From Bradyrhizobium diazoefficiens USDA 110 (GTDB taxonomy: Bacteria > Pseudomonadota > Alphaproteobacteria > Rhizobiales > Xanthobacteraceae): DNA of 64,000 nucleotides. The notes under the pieces were generated by a model. The model saw nothing but the letters and a program-made list of their open reading frames with translations. It had not been told where the DNA came from and made no database searches. Positions 60,293-64,000 of the stretch are shown here, one piece after another (positions within the stretch are counted from its first letter, which is position 1; the number at the start of each line of letters is the position of its first letter). The position numbers and the translations under genes were made by a program. The DNA is taken from the NCBI RefSeq assembly GCF_000011365.1, contig NC_004463.1, positions 7,302,001 to 7,366,000 of the forward strand, given 5' to 3'.

Positions 60293-61135
60293 ATGAAATT
60301 TACCGGCACCAAGGACTATGTTGCGACCGACGATCTCAAGGTCGCCGTCAATGCCTCGATCGTGCTGGAGCGCCCGCTCCTCATCAAGGGCGAGCCCGGC
60401 ACCGGCAAGACGGTGCTGGCGGAGGAAGTGGCCAAGGCGCTGAACGCGCCGCTTCTGACCTGGCACATCAAGTCCACCACCAAGGCGCAGCAGGGCCTCT
60501 ACGAATACGACGCGGTGTCGCGCCTGCGCGACAGCCAGCTCGGCGATGCCCGCGTCTCCGACATCAGGAACTACATCAAGCGCGGCAAGCTGTGGGAGGC
60601 GTTCACCGCCGAACAGCGCCCGGTGCTGCTGATCGACGAGATCGACAAGGCCGACATCGAGTTCCCGAACGATTTGCTGCTCGAGCTCGACCGCATGGAA
60701 TTCCATGTCTACGAGACCGGCGAGACGATCAAGGCGAAGCAGCGCCCGATCATGATGATCACCTCCAACAACGAGAAGGAGCTGCCGGACGCTTTCCTCC
60801 GCCGCTGCTTCTTCCACTACATCAAGTTCCCCGACGCCGACACCATGGGCCGGATCGTCGACGTCCACTTCCCCGGCATCAAGAAGCGCCTGGTCGAGGA
60901 AGCGCTGCGCATCTTCTTCGAGGTGCGCGAGGTGCCCGGGTTGAAGAAGAAGCCGTCGACCTCGGAGCTTTTGGACTGGCTCAAGCTGCTGCTCAACGAG
61001 GACATGAGCGTGGAGCAACTGCGCGAACCGGACCCGCGCAAGCTGATCCCGCCGCTGCACGGTGCGCTGCTGAAGAACGAGCAGGACGTGCATTTGTTCG
61101 AGCGGCTGGCGTTCTTGAGCCGAAGGGAAGTGTAG
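60293..61135 (+). CDS. MoxR-family AAA+ ATPase
   Basis: The protein has 280 residues from ATG 60293. Walker A GEPGTGKTVLAEEVAKAL, Walker B VLLIDEIDKADIEFPNDLLL, sensor 1 MMITSNNEKELPDAFLRRCF with the Arg finger, and a C-terminal helical lid (STSELLDWLKLLLNEDMSVE). MoxR proteins are chaperone-like ATPases that act with VWA partners, and here the partner is probably the protein encoded at 58613-59788, on the opposite strand. The target is not encoded nearby. Confidence 0.93.
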   Translation: MKFTGTKDYVATDDLKVAVNASIVLERPLLIKGEPGTGKTVLAEEVAKALNAPLLTWHIKSTTKAQQGLYEYDAVSRLRDSQLGDARVSDIRNYIKRGKLWEAFTAEQRPVLLIDEIDKADIEFPNDLLLELDRMEFHVYETGETIKAKQRPIMMITSNNEKELPDAFLRRCFFHYIKFPDADTMGRIVDVHFPGIKKRLVEEALRIFFEVREVPGLKKKPSTSELLDWLKLLLNEDMSVEQLREPDPRKLIPPLHGALLKNEQDVHLFERLAFLSRREV

Positions 61136-61163
61136 GTCGGCGCGCCGCCAACCACACGCGCGG

Positions 61164-61300
61164 TGTCGTCCCGGCCTAGTGCGCAATTGCGCACGGGGGC
61201 CGGGACCCATACCGCGTGATTTATCGATAAGACTCCGAGGCCAGTACCGCCCACCAAACCACTCCCTAGGGTAATGGGTCCTGGCGTTCGCCAGGACGAC
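61164..61300. repeat. Family E repeat, copy 2
   Basis: GTCGTCCCGGCCTAGTGCGC ... GTCCTGGCGTTCGCCAGGACGAC with TGCGCAATTGCGCA. It is the first of five different elements in the 1.1-kb gene-free stretch 61136-62275. Confidence 0.82.
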
Positions 61301-61332
61301 GTTGGGGAGGCATTTGCGCGCTGCCTCAACCT

Positions 61333-61412
61333 CGTCATTGCGAGCGCAGCGAAACAATCCAGAATCCCTCCGCGGAAACAGTCTGGATTGCTTCGCTGCG
61401 CTCGCAATGACG
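61333..61412. repeat. Family H palindrome
   Basis: CGTCATTGCGAGCGCAGCGA ... CGCTGCGCTCGCAATGACG with inner AATCCAGA / TCTGGATT arms: a near-perfect long hairpin. Confidence 0.9.
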
Positions 61413-61447
61413 GAGGATGAGGTATGGGCTGGTTCTCCAGATGACGC

Positions 61448-61549
61448 TGTCATTCCCCGCGAAGGCGGGGAATCCAGTACGCCGCAGCCTCTCGGCTCCA
61501 TCACAACCGCCTCTGGAATACTGGATCGCCCGCCTTCGCGGGCGATGAC
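61448..61549. repeat. Family D repeat, copy 4
   Basis: GTCATTCCCCGCGAAGGCGG ... CGCCTTCGCGGGCGATGAC with GGAATCCAGTA and TCTGGAATACTGGAT. Confidence 0.88.
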
Positions 61550-61554
61550 AGCGA

Positions 61555-62150
61555 GTGTGTGGTCACAGACACGACTTCGCATCCTCGCGGCGCATTTCGC
61601 CCGAGCTTTGCTCTCTCCATCACACCCTCCAGGAAAGAGGGCGCAGGGAAGGCCGGGTGCCGGCTGGCACCCACGGTCCGCCGTGCGAAGGCACACGCAG
61701 AAAAACTGCACAGCGGCATACAGGTGAAGCCCAACACACGGCCTTCCCTGCGCAGTGGTCGGACGGCTTATGCCGTGCTCTCCCGGGAGCCGAGTTCGTT
61801 CTGGCCTCCCTCGTCCTCGCGGAATTCACCGACACCGCGCCGGTTGACGCGACTGCCGCATCCGCAAGAGCTTGACCGTAGCAACGACGGCCAGGACCAC
61901 ACGGTTTTGCCGTACGCACGCAACGCCGCTCGTCCGCACGAAGTTTTGGGCTCACGGAGAGCAATCCGCCCGGCCCTCAGCCTCTCGCACACGACGCTGC
62001 CGCGTCCACCGCAACCCGGCTCGCGTTTCGAACGACTCGCGAACCGCCCCTCTTCGTCGAGCCGGGCTGGCTCGATGTATGCCGCAATTCCGAATTTCGG
62101 TAAAGTGGAATATTTTTGCGGGGAGGGGTTGACGGGTGAGCGACACAGCA
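61555..62150. repeat. Long (about 0.6 kb) dispersed repeat, family K, carrying spurious reading frames
   Basis: The segment runs from the TGTGGTCACAGACACGACTT end to about ATTTTTGCGGGGAGGGGTTG. A 200-residue open frame on the plus strand would encode fragments such as SFALSITPSRKEGAGKAGCR. I remember closely similar fragments annotated many times in rhizobial genomes as hypothetical proteins, which indicates a high-copy non-coding repeat. Only one copy is in this window, so repeat status is from knowledge, not shown here. No transposase is encoded. Confidence 0.6.
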
Positions 62151-62156
62151 AATCTA

Positions 62157-62267
62157 GTAGGGTGGGTTAGCAACAGCGTAACCCACCTCTTTTGTCTCCG
62201 CGTCCAGAGAAGTGGTGGGTTACGCCGCGCGGACTGCTCTTCGCGCAGCCGCTAGCTAACCCACCCT
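62157..62267. repeat. Family G variant (GGTGGGTTAGC type)
   Basis: GTAGGGTGGGTTAGCAACAG ... GCTAGCTAACCCACCCT with inner GCGTAACCCACC / GGTGGGTTACGC arms. It has the same architecture as the copies at 38532 and 41591 but different core bases. Confidence 0.85.
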
Positions 62268-62275
62268 CGAAGATC

Positions 62276-63922
62276 TCACGCCACCGCCGCATCCGGAATC
62301 CGCGCGGCTTCCATCGGCACCTTGCCGCGGATCAGGTCCGAGGCGCGGTCGGCGATCATCATCGTTGACGCGTTCAGGTTCGCCGAGATCATGCGCGGCA
62401 TCACCGAGGCGTCGATCACGCGCAGGCCCTCCAACCCGTGGACGCGGAGCTGGTCGTCGACCACCGCCCAGGTGGAATCCGCCGGGCCCATGCGGCAGGT
62501 GCAGCCGGGGTGGAAGGTGGTGGTGCCGCGCTCCGTTGCGGCGGCCAGAAACTCGTCGTCGGTGTTGATGTTGGGGCCGGGGAAATCCTCGTAGGCATAG
62601 TAGGGCGACAGCGGCGAACTCTTCAAAAGGCGCCGTGCGAGCTTCATGCCGCCGACGATGACGCGGCGGTCGAGCTCGGCGTCGAGATAATTGGTCTGGA
62701 TGATCGGCGGCGCGAACGGATCCGCCGAGCGGATGCGGACATAGCCGCGGCTCTCGGGGCGCTGCTGCCAGGACGCCACCGTCATGCCGGGCTCGTCCTC
62801 GAGCTGGCCCTGCACGCCTTCCTTGTAGCTTGCCGGCGTAAAGGTGAGCTGCAGGTCGGAGCTCTCGGCGCTCTCGCCGGAATGCCAGAAGCAATAGACC
62901 ATGGTCGGCGACAGCGAGAGCAGGCCGCGGCGCGCGGTCGCCCATTTCAGCGCCTCGATCCACAGCGAGAAGCCGCGGCGGAGCTCGTTGATGGTCTTGA
63001 TGTCTTTTACGCGCGCCACCGTGCGCGGGGCGTAGTGATCCTGCAGACCTTCGCCGACCGGCAGCGCGTGACGCACCTGGATGCCGTGAGCACCGAGCAA
63101 ATCGGGCGAGCCAATTCCGGAGAGCTGGAGCAGCTGCGGCGAATTATAGGTGCCGCCGGACAGGATCACTTCCTTGTTGGCGCGCACCTCGACCGGCGTG
63201 CCGCCGCGGCCGCCCTTGGTGTAGCGCACGCCGACCGCGCGCTTGCCCTCGAAGATGATCTCGGTTGCGTGCGCGTGAGTGTGCACATGCACGTTCGGCC
63301 GTTTCATCGCGGGCTTCAGGAACGCGGTCGAGCCGGAGACGCGCAGGCCGTTGTTGATGGTGCGCTGGCAGTAGGAGACGCCTTCCTGCTTCGCGCCGTT
63401 GTAGTCGGGGTTACGCGGGATGCCGAGCGAGACCGCGCCCTCCATGAAGGCCTCGCAGAGCGGATCGCGCCAGTCCATGGTGGTGACGATGAGGTTGCCG
63501 TCGCGTCCGCGATAGGTGTCCTCACCCTCGCCGACCCGCTTCTCCAGCCGCTTGAAGTAGGGCAGCACGTCGGCATAGCCCCAGCCGCGATTGCCCATCT
63601 GCGCCCAGGTGTCGAAATCCATGCGCTGGCCGCGATTGTAGATGTGGCCGTTGATCGAGGACGAGCCGCCGAGCGTCTTGCCGCGCGGCGCGTAGATGCT
63701 GCGCCCGCCGGTGTAGGGCCCCGGCTCCTGCTGGTAGGCCCAGTTGATGCTCTTCATGTGGAAGGTCTTGATGAAGCCCGCCGGCAGATGGATGTACGGG
63801 TGCCAGTCGCTCGGGCCCGCCTCCAGCACGCAGACGCTAACGTTCGGATCTTCGCTGAGCCGGTTGGCAAGCACGCAGCCGGCGGAGCCCGCGCCGACGA
63901 TCACATAATCAAATCTGTCCAT
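62276..63922 (-). CDS. GMC-family FAD oxidoreductase (choline dehydrogenase-like)
   Basis: The protein has 548 residues from ATG 63922. FAD motif FDYVIVGAGSAGCVLANRLS, GMC signature 1 in GRSIYAPRGKTLGGSSSING, signature 2 GGTYNSPQLLQLSGIG and the C-terminal catalytic His/Asn region HPGCTCRMGPADS and ANLNASTMMIADRASDLI. These define alcohol/choline dehydrogenase relatives. BetA-like naming is common, but the substrate is not established and no bet genes are adjacent. It follows a gene of which only the end is visible, 14 bp upstream on the same strand, so an operon is likely. Confidence 0.93.
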   Translation of the reverse strand: MDRFDYVIVGAGSAGCVLANRLSEDPNVSVCVLEAGPSDWHPYIHLPAGFIKTFHMKSINWAYQQEPGPYTGGRSIYAPRGKTLGGSSSINGHIYNRGQRMDFDTWAQMGNRGWGYADVLPYFKRLEKRVGEGEDTYRGRDGNLIVTTMDWRDPLCEAFMEGAVSLGIPRNPDYNGAKQEGVSYCQRTINNGLRVSGSTAFLKPAMKRPNVHVHTHAHATEIIFEGKRAVGVRYTKGGRGGTPVEVRANKEVILSGGTYNSPQLLQLSGIGSPDLLGAHGIQVRHALPVGEGLQDHYAPRTVARVKDIKTINELRRGFSLWIEALKWATARRGLLSLSPTMVYCFWHSGESAESSDLQLTFTPASYKEGVQGQLEDEPGMTVASWQQRPESRGYVRIRSADPFAPPIIQTNYLDAELDRRVIVGGMKLARRLLKSSPLSPYYAYEDFPGPNINTDDEFLAAATERGTTTFHPGCTCRMGPADSTWAVVDDQLRVHGLEGLRVIDASVMPRMISANLNASTMMIADRASDLIRGKVPMEAARIPDAAVA

Positions 63923-63936
63923 GGTGCCTCGGCCGC

Positions 63937-64000
63937 TCAGCGCGGCTTGTCGTTGAGTTGAAATTCGAGATGCGCCTGCACGGTCGGCCATTCGGCGGCG
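63937..64000 (-). CDS. C-terminal fragment of the gene upstream of the GMC oxidoreductase
   Basis: On the minus strand the frame enters from the window edge and ends at a TGA (63937-63939) after EWPTVQAHLEFQLNDKPR. Only about 20 residues are visible. The short 14-bp distance to the next ATG suggests a real upstream partner gene. I cannot identify its product. Confidence 0.45.
   Translation of the reverse strand, partial: AAEWPTVQAHLEFQLNDKPR

Noticed and set aside
61559..62170. 203-codon plus-strand frame with a methionine start in the repeat region
   Set aside because: No ribosome binding site and no domain, and it lies in a segment I believe to be a dispersed non-coding repeat. It is listed as a repeat instead.
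61136..62275. An insertion sequence or genomic island in the 1.1-kb gene-free region
   Set aside because: No transposase, terminal inverted repeats with target duplication, integrase or tRNA is visible; the region resolves into five dispersed repeats.

Overview
The window is high-GC chromosomal DNA that fits an alphaproteobacterium of the Bradyrhizobium / Nitrobacteraceae type. The clues are an Irr-type iron control element beside bacterioferritin, a CtrA-type TTAA-N7-TTAAC site, a TPP-riboswitch thiOSGEC cluster, many small exported proteins of the kind common in these bacteria, and a dense population of palindromic intergenic repeats. I see no phage, insertion sequence, conjugation gene, CRISPR array, rRNA or tRNA. 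The species assignment is inference.

Layout. 1-5.1 kb: the start of an extensin-like lipoprotein gene, a 27-residue membrane microprotein, two divergent DUF2147 paralogs, a FecR-domain protein and a Nudix hydrolase. 5.1-10.7 kb: an envelope-lipid neighbourhood with phosphatidylserine decarboxylase, a class III aminotransferase, an Mpo1-like membrane protein, a PmtA-like methyltransferase and a GT4 glycosyltransferase. 10.9-17.7 kb: an L,D-transpeptidase, a cytochrome c, a GIY-YIG protein enclosed in repeats, a DUF899 gene divergent from a TPR/winged-helix regulator, a Vgb-like propeller and DUF4403. 17.8-23.6 kb: a complete polyamine-type ABC importer operon and an orphan branched-chain amino-acid-type binding protein. 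23.8-28.5 kb: a PRC-barrel protein, a Ser-rich secreted or structural protein, an OmpR/EnvZ-like two-component pair, a zinc-ribbon protein and a lytic transglycosylase. 28.7-33.7 kb: thiamine synthesis (riboswitch, thiO, thiS, thiG, thiE, thiC).

33.7-47.7 kb is a mosaic of single genes separated by repeats: an orphan, a Mug-like glycosylase, two SDRs, a PhnB-like protein, two GSTs, RidA, paired tiny exported proteins, a J-domain protein, a single-domain FlbD-like Fis protein behind a CtrA site, a collagen-like protein, DUF2277, a secreted alpha/beta hydrolase and an FMN-binding protein. 47.8-54.7 kb: bacterioferritin and its ferredoxin with two ICE-like motifs, small Gly/Tyr-rich exported paralogs, MltB, EttA and a D-2-hydroxyacid dehydrogenase. 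54.7-64 kb: a second L,D-transpeptidase with internal repeats, two sulfurtransferases, a VWA/MoxR pair split by a GlsB-family gene, 1.1 kb of pure repeats, and a GMC oxidoreductase.

Two themes run through the window. Cell-envelope functions dominate (lipid head groups, peptidoglycan cross-linking and lysis, and many secreted small proteins). About ten families of palindromic repeats fill nearly every spacer, sometimes supplying start regions, stop codons or C-terminal tails of genes. The most unusual items are the GIY-YIG gene bracketed by one repeat family, the lipid cluster with an Mpo1-like enzyme, the CtrA-site/FlbD-like mini-regulator, and a cytoplasmic collagen-like protein with a polylysine tail.
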